A DNA stretch of 64,000 nucleotides, taken from NCBI GenBank assembly GCA_013397865.1, contig VZTI01000612.1, positions 515,855 through 579,854 on the forward strand, in the 5' to 3' direction. Origin of the DNA: Struthidea cinerea (Eukaryota; Chordata; Aves; Passeriformes; Corcoracidae). Below, piece after piece: positions 23,994 to 37,085 of this stretch (positions are counted from its first letter, which is position 1; every line of letters starts with the position of its first letter). The position numbers were made by a program, and so were the translations under genes. The notes beneath the pieces are model-generated. The model did no database searches. It saw nothing but the letters and a program-made list of their open reading frames with translations, and was not told the DNA's origin.

Positions 23994-24022
23994 ATCACAA
24001 ATTCCTGAATCACAAATTCCTA
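23994..24022. repeat. 15-bp tandem duplication
   Basis: ATCACAAATTCCT occurs at 23994 and again at 24009, giving two adjacent copies with a 15-bp period. It is a small slippage-type duplication with no visible role. Confidence 0.8.
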
Positions 24023-25599
24023 TATCATCCCCCACTCCACAGGATCCAAAATGGCTTTTCCCTCCATCACTCTAGGGGTAGGATTTTCACATTACTGAAG
24101 TCAAACAGGTACAATGCTTCCTGCAGGCTCATCTAGAGTGCTACAGAAGTGCTCTGCCCCGACAGCAGGTGTGCTTGGCTGCAGGCGGGACCGACAGCTC
24201 CCCTGCATGGCTCCGCCAAAAAGGCAAGGGAGGACTGTGTGCCTGTGGGCAGAAGTTCCTGGCAAAGACACACTTCTCTCTGCAAGGTGCAGTATGTTCA
24301 GCAAGGATGGTGTGTGTCCGTGGGAATGGCTTGGCATTTTGATGGTGAGAAAGCAAAGCTTCAAGTGCTCGTCTCCCACCTGGGCTCTCTTCCATGTATG
24401 TGGGCAGGTGCTAGAGCTGGGGAACAATAGGTGGGGTCAGGTCTCAGACATGGAGCTGAGACCTGGGTTACACCTCCGTGGCTAATTTTGGTGTTATTGT
24501 CAAACAAAAAGGTGCCGATAAGGTTGTCTCCCACAGTGTGTAACTTGGAGGTGTGAGCTCCATCCCACAGATACTTGGACCTCAGGCAGGAGGTGGTGAG
24601 GAAGACCTCCCACATGCATGGGCCTTTCCTGGGCTACACTCAGCTGTCTCTCCCTTGAATATCTGCTGCTGCCAGCATCCTTCCTGCTGTCTCAGGTTCA
24701 TCCCACTATCTCCCTATTTGTCCTCTCTTGAGGTATTTATCTATCACCTGCTATGACCCCACCAGCTATGCCCAGCCTCCCCACACTTTCAGAAGAATTA
24801 ACCATTTCTGTGTTTCCCTTGCCTCTCCCTTACAATGCACGTGTTCTCTCCTCTCAGCCCATTCACCCACACGCATTGCCCTCCTCATGCACACAAGTGG
24901 TCTTTACACATACACTGCTCATGCAGGGCTGTGAGATGGTCTGAGCACTGCTCCAGCTCAGTCTGGTCTCTAGTGGAGATGCCTCACCTGTGGAAGGAGG
25001 TTTCCCCCTGCTTTGCAGCAGATGGCTCCTCTTGCCCACTGGGAAGACCCCCAGGATACCCCAGGACAAAGCACCCTAGTGCCAAAGACCTGGAATGACC
25101 GTGCAATGCAGACACACTTAAACGCCCTCTGAGAACAAGCCTGTAAGTACTGCTCGTGGCTTTCCAAGGTCTCACTCCTGATGCTGATAGGAAGTCACCC
25201 TGCTTACACAGGAGAGGCTGGTGGAAATACTTGGCATGCACTTCAGCTGCTGATAAGGCTGGACTATCTGCCAATACACACTGTGCCTCTCCCTCTGTCT
25301 GACTTGGAGTGGTCTACAGTTTTCATCTCCATCATATGTCAACAGCTGTGCCTCCTGGCTCCTTCCCCTTGCCTCACCCTTTGTACATCTTGGATTAGAG
25401 TTGCTCAGCACAGGGGTTGGCCAAGACCCCAACGCCCAGGTCCTGTGATATCTGACTGCTTTGGGAATCAAACCATGGAGGATATCGCAGAGGCACACAG
25501 CAGTGCTTGCAACTGCATGCAGGCACGTGGCTTCACTTGCAGAAGTGTGCATCTAACCCTGGTGTTGGGTAGAGGGAGATAATGGGCCTCCTTCCTCCC

Positions 25600-25780
25600 A
25601 CTATGGCAGGCTGGGAGGTGACAAAGAGCCATCCTAATTAGGGGCTACAGAGATGACGCTTCCACAGAGAACAAGTTTTATTTATGAGCCAGATTAGGAG
25701 GCATTAATTGCTTTCTCTCCTGGTTTCTGCTCAGAAAGGTACAGTAATCACAGGAACATTTTTGACATTGTTGACATAGC
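25600..25780. promoter_or_regulatory. Homeodomain-site-rich candidate enhancer
   Basis: Two palindromic homeodomain words lie 68 bp apart: CCTAATTAGG at 25633-25642 and GCATTAATTGC at 25701-25711. An ATTGTTGACA segment resembling a SOX-type site follows near 25768. The block has a smooth, AT-balanced composition unlike the G/C-rich flanks. Palindromic TAATTA sites are typical of dimer-binding paired-class homeodomain proteins. Enhancer status is inference, and conservation across species would decide it. Confidence 0.3.
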
Positions 25781-28700
25781 TTCCCAGCCCTCCTGCTGAG
25801 AAACAGGGACTCTTGCATACTTCAAAAGGGCTTAAAGGCTCGGGTTGTGCCACCACAGTAGTAGTGCCGATCTAGGACTGGGGTGGGGGGAATTTGCATT
25901 AGAAGGATTAAATACCAGGGCTATTGTGGAATTTTAAACTGATGTTTTCCGGCTGACCACAGGCCCAGAGCTTGTGTGTGGCGTGTTTGAGCCTCAAAAG
26001 TGCTCTTGATCCTCTGATCTTTTATTTCATAACATTTCTCCCCACTCCCTCCCTTCAAATGTATTTTGCTTTTCTTTTGGCTGCTGAGCAGACGCACACT
26101 AGCGAAAGGAACACATTGGGTTGACGATACTGAGAGCACTGTGAAGCTCAGGAAAGCTTTCTTTGCATGTATTTGAAACACTGAGTGTCTGGATTACTCT
26201 TGTAGTCCTGGGCCCTGCAGTAACAACAAAGTTAAGACAAGATCCATTCTGATCATTCTGATCCAAGTGCCCTGTGAAGCTTTGCCACAGTCCTGCACAA
26301 ACACTGAGGGGTGTTCTTACATCTGATTATCTTATGTGTGTCTGGCTTGTGGTTCATACAAAACCCTCCTGACTTTCATAGCATGATGCAAAATGAGAGG
26401 TTTCTTGCAACTTCATCAACACAATGGTGTCTCTGCTGAGACAACCCATTACCAAAACATCAGTCCATTACATTCCTGGCACTCCTCAAGTTCCGCTCTG
26501 CGGGAAGAGATTGATCTTGTGAGGATGCTCAGCCTCTGACACCACTGCGACCATCACGTTTCTGTGCCAACCTGCCATCCAGCTGTCATTAAACACAGGC
26601 TCAGGCTGCACGCATATTTCCTGCTGTGGTAGCAAACAGCTTCTCATTAGGTCCTGCAGCTGTTCCTGGGTTAACTCTCAGAGTAGCCACCCCCCTGCAC
26701 AGCATTGTGTAAGAAAAACATGGTTCTGGCAGGGAAAGCTGTCTGGGGCTGGGGGTTTGGGTTGCTTTTTGTTTGGGTTTTTTTTTATGCTCTGCACAGA
26801 GGTGAATACCCAGCCTCCCAGTATTAGCCTTGCCACATGCAGCATCCCAAAGTTGATCAAGATTTGCCTTGTCTTGTCTTTGAGACAGACATTAGAAGCT
26901 GGAAAGGGCCAGTCTTGGCCCTTAGATTGCAGCATTGTGGTTTGATGTCTGAGCAGGGCCTGAAAGGCAGGCACACGCCCCTCCCTGAAGACTGGGAGCA
27001 CTGGGGGAGTCCCTTGCTGCTCCCCCACATCACCACATCACAGCCAGCAAGCATCCCTCCACAGGATCATCATGACAGCTCCATGACAGCAGGGACCCAC
27101 AGCCTGCTCCCAGCTCTTGCTTAAATCTGGTTGCCTCCCCAAAGCACATCCCTGTGGTTCTCTGTAAGCAGAACCAGTCTCTTTCCACTGCCATGTGGTC
27201 CTTTGTGGCTGAAGGCCCCTGTCAGTGTCAGCTAAAATTGCTGGGGACCCAATACGCAAATATATATCTGTTCCTGTCCTTTCAAAAATCACTCTTTCTG
27301 GTGTTTCTAGTAGTTATTATAATTCAGCAAGGACTTGGCAACTCATCAAAGCTAGCATTTTCCCTTAGTCTGATGCAGCAAAGTAATAAAAGAGCAACCA
27401 CTAAAGATCTTGGACCGGTTACACAGAGAGGCAGCAAGAGGAGTTCGACTTTTTCCCTGCAGCCATGACTCAGCTTTACAACCCATCCCCTGCATGGTAG
27501 TTTCCCCAAAGTGATGGTTGTACCACAGCCAGCTATCCCTCTACCACATTTCTTCACACGTCCTGGGATGAATCCTCCATGGGAAGCTGAGCGTGCTGTC
27601 ATGGAAGCAGCAGCAGATAGAGGCTTGTTCAAGAGCAGGTGTGCTCTCATCTGCATTTGACAGATGCCTGTTAATTATTTATAATGCACAAGAGGTGTAC
27701 TTGGTGCTAGACCAACGGCAAGCAAGACCAGCCCCTTTCCCCCCGCGAGTTTTCCATGCAGATTATGCAGATACCAAGAGGTGAGGCAGGATCAGGCATG
27801 AAGGAGGGAGCCAACCATATCACGGAGGAGGATGGTGATGAAAGGAGAGGCAAAAGGTAGGAGACATTTAGAGGAATTGAAAGGGGGTGGTTTGAAGAAA
27901 GGAAGAGAAATGGTTTTCTACTCATGGGAAACAAAGCTTAAAGAGGCAGCAGAAATTTGTCACAAGTACCAGGGAGTATTGAGAAGACGTACCAGCTTGA
28001 GGCTTAAAACAAGCACAGCTCCTGCCCTGGCCACCATATCTTCTTTGTGCAATAAGGCTGTTGGAACCTGGGAATGAATAGTCCTAGAAATGCAGCAGAA
28101 GGGGCTGCCATGAGTTGGTGTTTTGCAATATGCACCGATGTGCAAGGTTCTGGATGTGTAGCATGAAATAGATAAGCAGGAGCTGGGGAAATACAGGCAT
28201 GACAAGATCTGTGCTGGGCTGTCTGTACAGGCCTCTATGGTCCTGCATACTTGGGAACCATTTGTCTCACAGCAGTGTTGTTCAGACAACTCTCTCTCCT
28301 CTCTTTAGGAAGGAGTGGGCAGGAAAGCACCAATGATACTACAAGAGGGGCATAAACTCACCACCACCTCCTCACAGCCCACAGTCCACCCTGCTTCACT
28401 CTGATGGCTGCAAACTGTAAGGAGAAAAGCCACTGACAAAAGGGAGTCCTTTAAATCAATAGACAACCCAATGGCTTTTTGAGTCACAGTGCCCTGATTC
28501 AATATCCTGCTGGAACAAGGATAAGTCTTTATTTGATGGTCTACTCAGTAAGACGCCTTTTTGTAATCCTGCGCTGACCACATCAGACCATGCAATTTCT
28601 CTCCTCCTTGCCAGGATGCACTTACACGTTGCCTGCTTGAAGAGTTGAGGTGGCCCTTTTATTTCAATCACTTCTTTTCATTGGCTTCTGCAGCCTTCTG

Positions 28701-31700
28701 AAACCATTTCAAGTTGATATTTTTTTTCCCCTAGGCTGAAATTTCTCACGCTCATGCTCAGCCCCGGGTGATGAAAGTTTGACAATAATCTGCTGTTGCT
28801 GGTGTCTTGACTCAACAAAGTGGTGATTTTGGGCTGGAACAACTGGAACTCACTGATACACTGATTGGAGGAGGCACGGAACAAATTGTGCCTCCTCAGT
28901 AACACCACACACTCTAATTTTCAGGTTCCGGGGTGTTTCTTCACCGCTGCTTCAGCACCCAGGCGGCGTCCAGATTCCAGAACACCCTCCTTGCTTCAGT
29001 CCGTGCTGCCTGATGATCCAGCATGCATGGTCCTGCTATGGCTTACCCATGCAGATCAATTCAGAGACATCAGCAAAGTGGCTGATATTATTAAAGAGAA
29101 ACGTAATGAAACAGAGCCCTCAGGCTTAGCAAGCCAAGTCGTTGCAGGGTCATGGTGCTTTTAATTAACTTCTTTTTCCTTTGGCACAAACCTTGCTAAC
29201 GTGTGGCCCCTGATTTTGCAGAGTGCCCATCATTTTCCCTGTTTGCCTCCCCTGACTTCTAATACACAGTACACAGAGTTTTCTTTGAAATCCCATGGGA
29301 CAAATGGGCCTATTCACAGGATTAAGTGCTTCCCAGTATGGTTTCCAGAGCTAGCTTGACTGCAGCACAAGACCTGGGGCTCTTGATTTCAGCTGACTTC
29401 CTCTGGGTATGGGGAAGTGAGCTTCCTCTGTGTAGGTTCTTATGGCTCTCTTGCACTCCCTTGTTCTCCTTTTTTAGGGTCCCTTCGCTTCACCTTTTCC
29501 GCTGCCCTACACATACTAGTGCCAGGAGACCCCTTCAACACCACCTTCCCCTTCCTGCAACTGAGCCCTTAGCAACATGATCTCAGCTGGGTACTTCATC
29601 TCTGTACCCCACTGATAGCTCAGAATCAGTCAAGGGTGACATCTGAGCCCACGTTCTTCTTTACACCGTCCCTGTGTGCTCTGCAACTGTTGGAAAGAGC
29701 CCTGCTGCAGAGTTCCATGAAAGGCAACACCAGGCAGTGGCAGAGGACTTTTCGTCTTGTTTCACCCCGTGAAGAGCCCAGCTGAGCAGATACCTCAACC
29801 TAAACGTCTGTGAAAGGAGGGTGGAAGAGATTAAAAGCCTCGAACCCCTTTAAAGTCATGAAATAGTCTGATAGTGAAGGCATCTGGCATTGGCCAAAAG
29901 CAAAGGGGACATGGCAGGGAAAATTATCCAAAGCCAGGCAAAATTCAAAAGAAGGCCAAAGCTCATCTGTGCTCCACTTACTCTCTCTTGGCACCCTCCA
30001 CCGCCTGGAGCACCCACTGCAGAGCCCGCTGGGAAGCAAGGCACTTTCCCAAAGGGCAGAGTATTAACTCTGAATCAAAAGGACTTTCAGGCAGCCGGCA
30101 GGCCTGGTGGTAGGGAGGGAGGGCTGGGGGGAGCACCGCACCCCATCCTGCCCAGCTCTTGGAGCCCAGCCAGATCAGCTGGGGCAGTGGCAAATAAAAC
30201 GTCTCCAGTGTCAGCCAGTGAGGCTTGCCTTCCCTTTATAGCAGCCCTGATGGCTGAGTGAGAGACACCGCAGGGAGAGCTGAGCTTCAAGGGAGAGGGG
30301 GGGCCAAATGCTGGCCGGCAAAGTCAATAGTAATTTAACACCCCACTGACTTTTTTGGTTGGCAACAGGATAGGTATTTAAACCATAACCTTCTCCCTCC
30401 TATACCCTTCCTCCCCATCAAAAATAAATAAATAAACCCAGCAGACCCTGTTTTGGCCTGCCAAGAACTTGGAGCATTTGCTGTGCACTCCCCGAGCCTC
30501 ACGTTGGGCACCATCAGCTGAGTCTTTCCTTGAATCAGGGATGCTCACTCCCATCCAGCCTTTGGAGGGGTGCTGAGGACCAGGTGTTGGCAGGGCTGGC
30601 CCCAGCAGCTGGCTGGGACCCAGGCCTGTGTCCCTGGGTTGCTGTGCAACCAGAGGCACAAGGCTCAGCATGGCAGTGCATGCGTGCTCTTTCGTCCATG
30701 CGACAGCCAGCTCATACCAGCCTCTCTGACCCCTGGCACAGCACTCATGGGCCCCAGCTGGGCTCATCGCCTGCCAGGGGCAGCAGCAGGAGAGGCCCAG
30801 AGTCTGTGAAGACAGTGGGGAATATGGGGAGGGAGGAGAAAAAACTGTATTTTTGAGTCCTAAGTAGTGCCCTTAGAGAGCCACCAGGATCTGAGACCAA
30901 ATTCTTTTCCACTTGAAACAGGTGACTGAAAACAGGTGCTACAAACTCCCTGTTCTCTGCAGGTTACAGGGCCATCACCCTTTAGCCCCGCAAGGCTGCA
31001 ATCTTCTTTTTATGAATTTGTTCCGACCCTGGAAAAAATGGAGCTCATTGCAGAGCCATCTCCTGCTCACTGGGAATTGTCCCAAAACCCATATTTTGTC
31101 CTCCCACCCCACAGCGTAGGACAAAGAATCAGCTCCAGCATCTCCCTTACCCCCTTTCCCTTGAAGGAGCATCTTTTCCTTGCACATGGTACTGCAAAAC
31201 AGCTCTTTCCCTGAGGGAGCTCTCTGTCATTCTTTACAGCTCTGGTTTCTGTTTGCACCCTCTGTCCATGGGTCCTAATCCACAAGGCAATGAATTCAGT
31301 GGAAAAACATCCATCAGCTGCAAGGCCCATTGAATATGCCTGATATCAATTAGGATCTAATTTGTCTAGTCTTATTATTCACATATGAGTCCTGTGACTG
31401 AGACTCCCAGCAGTAAATGGGAAATTTTCTCCCTCTCTGCACCTGGGTTTCAGTGGTTTTGATCAAACTAAATAGCTTGGCTTGAACTTCTATGGCTGCA
31501 GCCCCTGCCTACCACCACTGGGCTGGATATAGCAGAGAAAAGTGCTGACTTTGGGAAGGGGGAAGTAAGAAAAGGAGCTAGCTTGGAAGAACACATGTGA
31601 GTAATGAATGTGCAGTGGAATGTCCAGTTATCCCCAGAGTCTTTCTAATAGGATGACCTTCAGGTGAGCAGCAGGAAAAGGAGCTTTTGTTAACATGTGT

Positions 31701-32854
31701 GGAGAGGTCTGTGTGCTTTCACAGGGTTGCCAGGGACTGAGGTGCTCCCCAACCGCCTGCTTTCCATTGGACTGTGCATGCCAGTTGTCTGAAAAGCTGA
31801 GAAGTCAAAAAAGGGGGCTGCAAACAAAGAGCTGTGATGCTCAATGCAACCATGGGATCAGCTCTCTCTCCAGTCTCCTTTGCACATCGACACAGCTCTA
31901 GGCAGAACCGCGAGTCCAAGCACCTATAAATTAAGGCTATAGTCCAAAAAATGTCTGAAGAATGCCCTGCTGCCAAATGCAGGTGCTGACTGTGAATATT
32001 AACCTGCTGCTTTAGAATATCTGAGAGTTGGATTCTGTCCTATTCCCTCTCTTATAGTGATGCAGCAGGAGAGCTGCTTAGTGCAGCCCAGCCTTTCAAA
32101 TGCAGGTGCCTGAAAGTAGGTTCTGAAATATGTGTGGAGCAGCCCTTTTCAGAAGCTCAGTGAATCTGGATGAATGATGTCAGATGTCGTCAGAGCTATT
32201 GAAAATGCATTCCAGCTGCCTAACTCTGGTGTTTGGAGCCAAATTTGAGGTGAGTAGGATGGAAAAGTTTGGTTTCACTTGTTAGCAAGTCCTTCAGTTC
32301 ATACCCAGTGGAGAAAAGGGACTAGCAAAATTGAGGCCAACTACAGTAGAAGACAATAGAGACAGAAAATTGGTCTGTTAGCAGATTTCCGCCCATTTTT
32401 TTTTGTAAGTCCATGAATAAATATGTCTCTGATGCCACTGTTTGTTTTTATTCTTCCTGAAAATGTTCCTCCTATTATTTTTACCTCATCCCCTGGCAGT
32501 CTTTGTAATCCCTCTAGTACATTCTTTTCATAAAGAAATCTAGTCTGAACAGAAGAAAGGTTCATGCTCTTGGCCACACCTCTGTTAGGGCCTAGACAAC
32601 AGTGGTCTACGGCATGAGGCTATGGGCTGTGCCACTGACTGAATGGAAACAGGAATGGCTGTGGGACTGTGCTTCCTTTTGTCCTTCAGATATGTCTTAC
32701 TTTCAGGAATGGTGCACAGTAGGTTCTAGGGAATGCTTTTTTTTCTCAGTGACCGCTTAAAACTGAGCAACTTTTTCTTCCTGTATCAGTTTTGTACAAC
32801 TCTTAGTTTATATGCACCTCCTTTCAGGGTGAAGGGGATATTTGGGAACGCTGA

Positions 32855-32884
32855 GCTTCATAGACCACTGTGCTTCATAGACCA
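32855..32884. repeat. 17-bp tandem duplication
   Basis: GCTTCATAGACCA occurs at 32855 and again at 32872, adjacent copies with a period of 17 bp. It is a simple local duplication. Confidence 0.8.
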
Positions 32885-35800
32885 GGCACAGCTGAATGGA
32901 CACACCTGATGATGGAAGCAGTGGGTCTGAGAGGAGGTAGATTATGAGTGTGCAGGGCTGTACTCAGAGGAGTTCCACTCGTAGCTCTTCCCATCAGAGG
33001 AAGCCTCGCACTCCCTGTGTCTTTGGGAGCTAGCTTTTTCAACTAAAATCAGCTCAGGAGCTTTGCCTGCAGATTCCAAAACAGTCCCATCCTTGCGTCC
33101 CTTCTTCCGGCTCTCTCTCTTTAACCAATACCTCCTCAGGGCTAGGGGGATGGCAGAGATCCCCAGGGAGTGGTGGTGGCGGGGAAATCCCAGACATCTG
33201 GAGATGACCTGCTGTAGGGGAAGAATTTAAATGCCAGCCTTCCCATGAGAACTCAGGAGACACGGGGAGAGGGACCAGACTACTTCTTTCAAGTCCCTTT
33301 GTCATTGAAGAAAACGTTGCCCGAAGACCCCAGTGGGCTGGCTCTTACAAGATGCATCTTTGTGATGTTCTCCAGGCACAACTGCTCAACAGAAACACAT
33401 TTGGCCTAAGCAGGAATAAATGACCTTGTGTGTCCCTGGCCTTTAACCCTCTCAGTCCTGACTGGTCAATGTACCAACAGACACTGGTATTTGAACTATG
33501 TCTTTACAGAGTTCCACTGGTAGGGAGGATGTGTTCTCATGGCAGAGAACACTTGTGGGGGGCCACAGTGGCATTTGTGAGCTTGGTATTTTCTGAGTTA
33601 GTCTCATGTGAACACAGTCCCAGAGGAGAAAATGACACAAAATCAATTGCACAGATCAATACCTGTTCTGATGTATTTCCTGGTGACGAGCCAGATGGCC
33701 AATTGAAGGTAAACATAGTCTGAACAAAGTCTGAGCACAGCAAAATGTTCCAGATGGGAACCAGAAGTTCAGAGCTCATCAGAGCCATCTCCACATACAC
33801 ATTACAGGCACCAACCAAACACTAATAAATAATTAACAGGGCTGCTGTGCATTAGCCTCAGCTTTTGGTCCCCTCCCACTACTTCTGGATAAATTCACAA
33901 AAAAGGCAGATGATAGGGAATTGTGCATTTGGAGAAATTAATTAGATATTTAGCTCTCTGTGGACCTCATACAATCCTGAGAATCTTGTTTCCCCCTTCC
34001 TAAATGCCTCAGACCATAGACCAGTCCTTTCACTTGGAGGTTGCTCAAAGGCAACCTTTAGAGTCCATCCAAAGTCTTAAGCATCCGACTCTTCCCTGAA
34101 GTCCTACAGAGTAATGCAGCAACCCTCTCCTTCCTTCTGTGAACTGATTTTTATCTTCAGAATCCTCAGCTCTTCATATGATGGTAAAGAGAGACAAGAC
34201 CTAGGGATGGAAGTTTCTGCTTATGATGACAAGAAAATCGCTTGGGCTTATTGCCTCCTTCAGACCTTCCTCCCACATTTTCACTTCCCCTTCACTTCCT
34301 CTATCCTTCAGCTGTGGGTAGTCTGAACATCCATCTGCCACTTCTGCCTCTTGGCCCATTTTCCATGCGTGTAACACTACGGCACTGTAATATCAGAAAT
34401 ATTCTTTCTTTCTTGGGTGCTGCCCACTCTTTTGCACTCCATAGTACAGTCACACTGTCAGACTTGTAACAGGTTGAAGGGAAGGAAGCCTTCATTTATT
34501 TTGTCAGGCTCCAGCCCTAGTTTTCAATATGGCCTGAAACTGGTGGGAGGGACTCTGATATCCAGCTATGATCAGATATAGCCCAAGTGGGCAGAAGAAT
34601 CTGGAGCTGAAATTGGTCTTGTTCTTTCTATTCCAAATGGGGTCTTCATAGCCTTTCCCTTGAACATTGAGCTAGAGAAGATCACTGGTCAGGTCTCCAG
34701 GAGCAAGAGAGGATGGCACCAGAGGGGACTGTGCCCTTTCATCTCTGCAGAGCACAGCAGCTCTGCACCAGACAGCTTCATTCTTGTTCTCTGACCTTCA
34801 GTTCCCCCTCTCAATAATTTTATTCATTATGCAACACCAGGATTAGACAGTGCCTGCTGGTTGGCATGCTCTGATGGGCATTAATACCTGCTGGCACAGA
34901 AGCAGGCACATGCCAATACTCCTGTGTGCGAACGAAAAGGCACCATTTCCACTCCCATTTCAGCACACGTGAGGTTTCCTGAGAGCCAGCATTGATCTTT
35001 GTGTTCAGGAGAACCTGTGCTGCCGTCAGTCCTGCCTTGCAGCTCCAGGAGTCCTGCGGCTTAGGGCAATGACAGAGAGCGGGATGAGGGCAAACTGAAT
35101 CCCTACAGAACTATCGCAGGGCCAGAGCTTGTCAGAACTGTGTCACACAAAAGAACTCCCAGTTCTAAGGCCCAGCAGCAACACAACACCCCCAAGAACA
35201 CTGCACGTGACCTTACTGTCATCTTATCAGATTAGCAGGAACTCACTGTCTCATAGTGCTATGGGGCACACGAGCTAAGCAAGGTATTTTTCTAAGAAGT
35301 AGGTAATATTTATAATGGTCTCCAAATGTTGTGTTGGAATAGTAACTATTTAAAGCATGTTAGACTTCCAAAAGAAAAATGTCCCTTGTTGCTTCTGATA
35401 AACTGATTTCAAGGCCATGGGGCTGAGAAGGAATTTGCCCTCAAGCTTGCTTACTCCAGAACCAGCCACTGCAAAGTATCTTGAAGTATATCTCTGGAGG
35501 AACTGATAACAATCACATTTCGACTCAGAATGGACAATGGAGCTATGGAGCCATTAGGCTGATTCAGATGTCTGCTATGACCAGAATGGACAGCATCTGT
35601 CCACCTGATCCATAAATGTTTATGTTTCTGATCTAGATGTGATGTATGGGAATATAAAACCTTTGAAAAAGTGGAGTGCTAAGTGCAGAAATGGGCATGA
35701 CCAGTACTAGCACTGGAGGAGTTCATATCCTGCAGGTGACAGGTCTGATGTTGTGTAGCAAACGAATTTAAAACAATGCTCTAAGACTATTAACAGCAGC

Positions 35801-36974
35801 CTGGCACTGCTGCAGTTCATGTGTCAGACAGTGGGTCGTCTGAAGCCTCTGTGAACAGGACCATATACACACACATGCTTGGTGACAACCGCTCACCCCC
35901 AGCAAGTTGAGGATATGAGGATTTGCTACTCAGCTCTTGGGGTGTGGGAATTTTGATTCAGTTCCATGCATGCAGCTCTGCAACTCAGGCTCTGCAAACA
36001 ATAGTTTGGTCACTCCAAGAGCAGTGAGCATGAAAGGGGTGTGACTGGAGCGGCTCTGTTCCCAGAAGTCAGGCCAATTCTCTAATGGGAGCTTAACCAG
36101 CATCTCTGCTGAGTGTCCAGGAAAGCGGTTTTGGCAGCCTCTCTGGAGATAGTTCCAGTTCAGGAGAAATTGCTGCTAGATTTGGGACAGACAGCGTGCA
36201 GATCACGTCTGTATGCAGCCAACAGCACAAGCAGACATCTTTGCCAGAGACACTTCTACACCATGCTTGATCTTGACTTTTTATTCATTGTATTTCATTG
36301 TTCTTGCATGCTAGCCCCTTCCACCCCCCTCTGCCTCACCAGCCTTTCATTGCCAAACCATGCCACATCTCCTCTCTATCCAAACTTTCTTTGTTTCTCT
36401 GCTCCTTCCCCCACAAAAGGATTTCTCTTTCTCCTCTGTTTCAGGCTCACATGTCCCCTAGAAAACACCCTGATCTAAGTGTTTCCTACTAGAAGCACAG
36501 GAAATACAGGAAAATTTTTGCTTAAACAAAAAGCCCTGCTACTAACCTGCATGAGAAAAACATCCTGTCCTGTAAATTCTTTGGGCTAGGCGCCATTTCA
36601 TCCTATCTCCCAGAGAAATCCTCCAGCACAAAGCCTCTGTGCAGCTCAGTTGCAGTTAGCAAACAGAAACTATGAACTGAGCTTGCAAGGGATGAAACAG
36701 TAAAACTGACCTTACTGGAATAAGTTCATTCCCGTTTGCAATTATCTGGTGACAGACTTCACCTCAGGCTGAATAAATATAGTAATTCAGTTTCCAGAGC
36801 TCCAGTTACTATTTCATAAATGGTGCTCAACTGTGACTTGGCCTGGCTTCAAACAGGGATGAGTAGCTTAGCTCCAATTGATTTGTTCTTTAAGTAAAAA
36901 TTAGAGCAAGTACAATGCCAGGATTGCAGTCCCCATGTGGAGCATGATATCTCTGAGAGAGAGAACATGGCTTT

Positions 36975-37085
36975 GGACCTTGAGCTGATAGCTGGGTTCT
37001 GAAACCAACCCAGCAGGTGATCTTCAGAAAATCACCATACTTCAGGTTTCAGTTTCCTGGAGGAAACGGGGAGCACCATAAGGCA
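36975..37085 (+). mobile_element. MIR-like core-SINE relic
   Basis: The pieces line up with MIR in order: 'agctgggttctgaa' for the tRNA-derived head end, 'gtgatcttcagaaaatcacc' for the 'gtgaccttgggcaagtcact' block, then 'tcagtttcctggaggaaacg' for 'tcagtttcctcatctgtaaaatgg', and 'gcaccataaggcagtacc' beyond. It is strongly diverged. Chance similarity is less likely because the blocks keep order and spacing, but a profile search is needed to settle it. Confidence 0.5.

Larger units (their letters stand above)
22296..36974. other. Non-coding stretch, no supported gene
   Basis: About 14.7 kb of unique-looking DNA. Structures seen are a 15-bp tandem duplication at 23994-24022, an element rich in homeodomain sites at 25600-25780, a short AAAT run near 30420-30437, a 17-bp tandem duplication at 32855-32884 and an unassigned minus-strand frame at 32341-32620. 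The part from 34496 to 36112 has no open frame of 60 codons on either strand. None of the other frames resembles a known protein. Confidence 0.5.
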
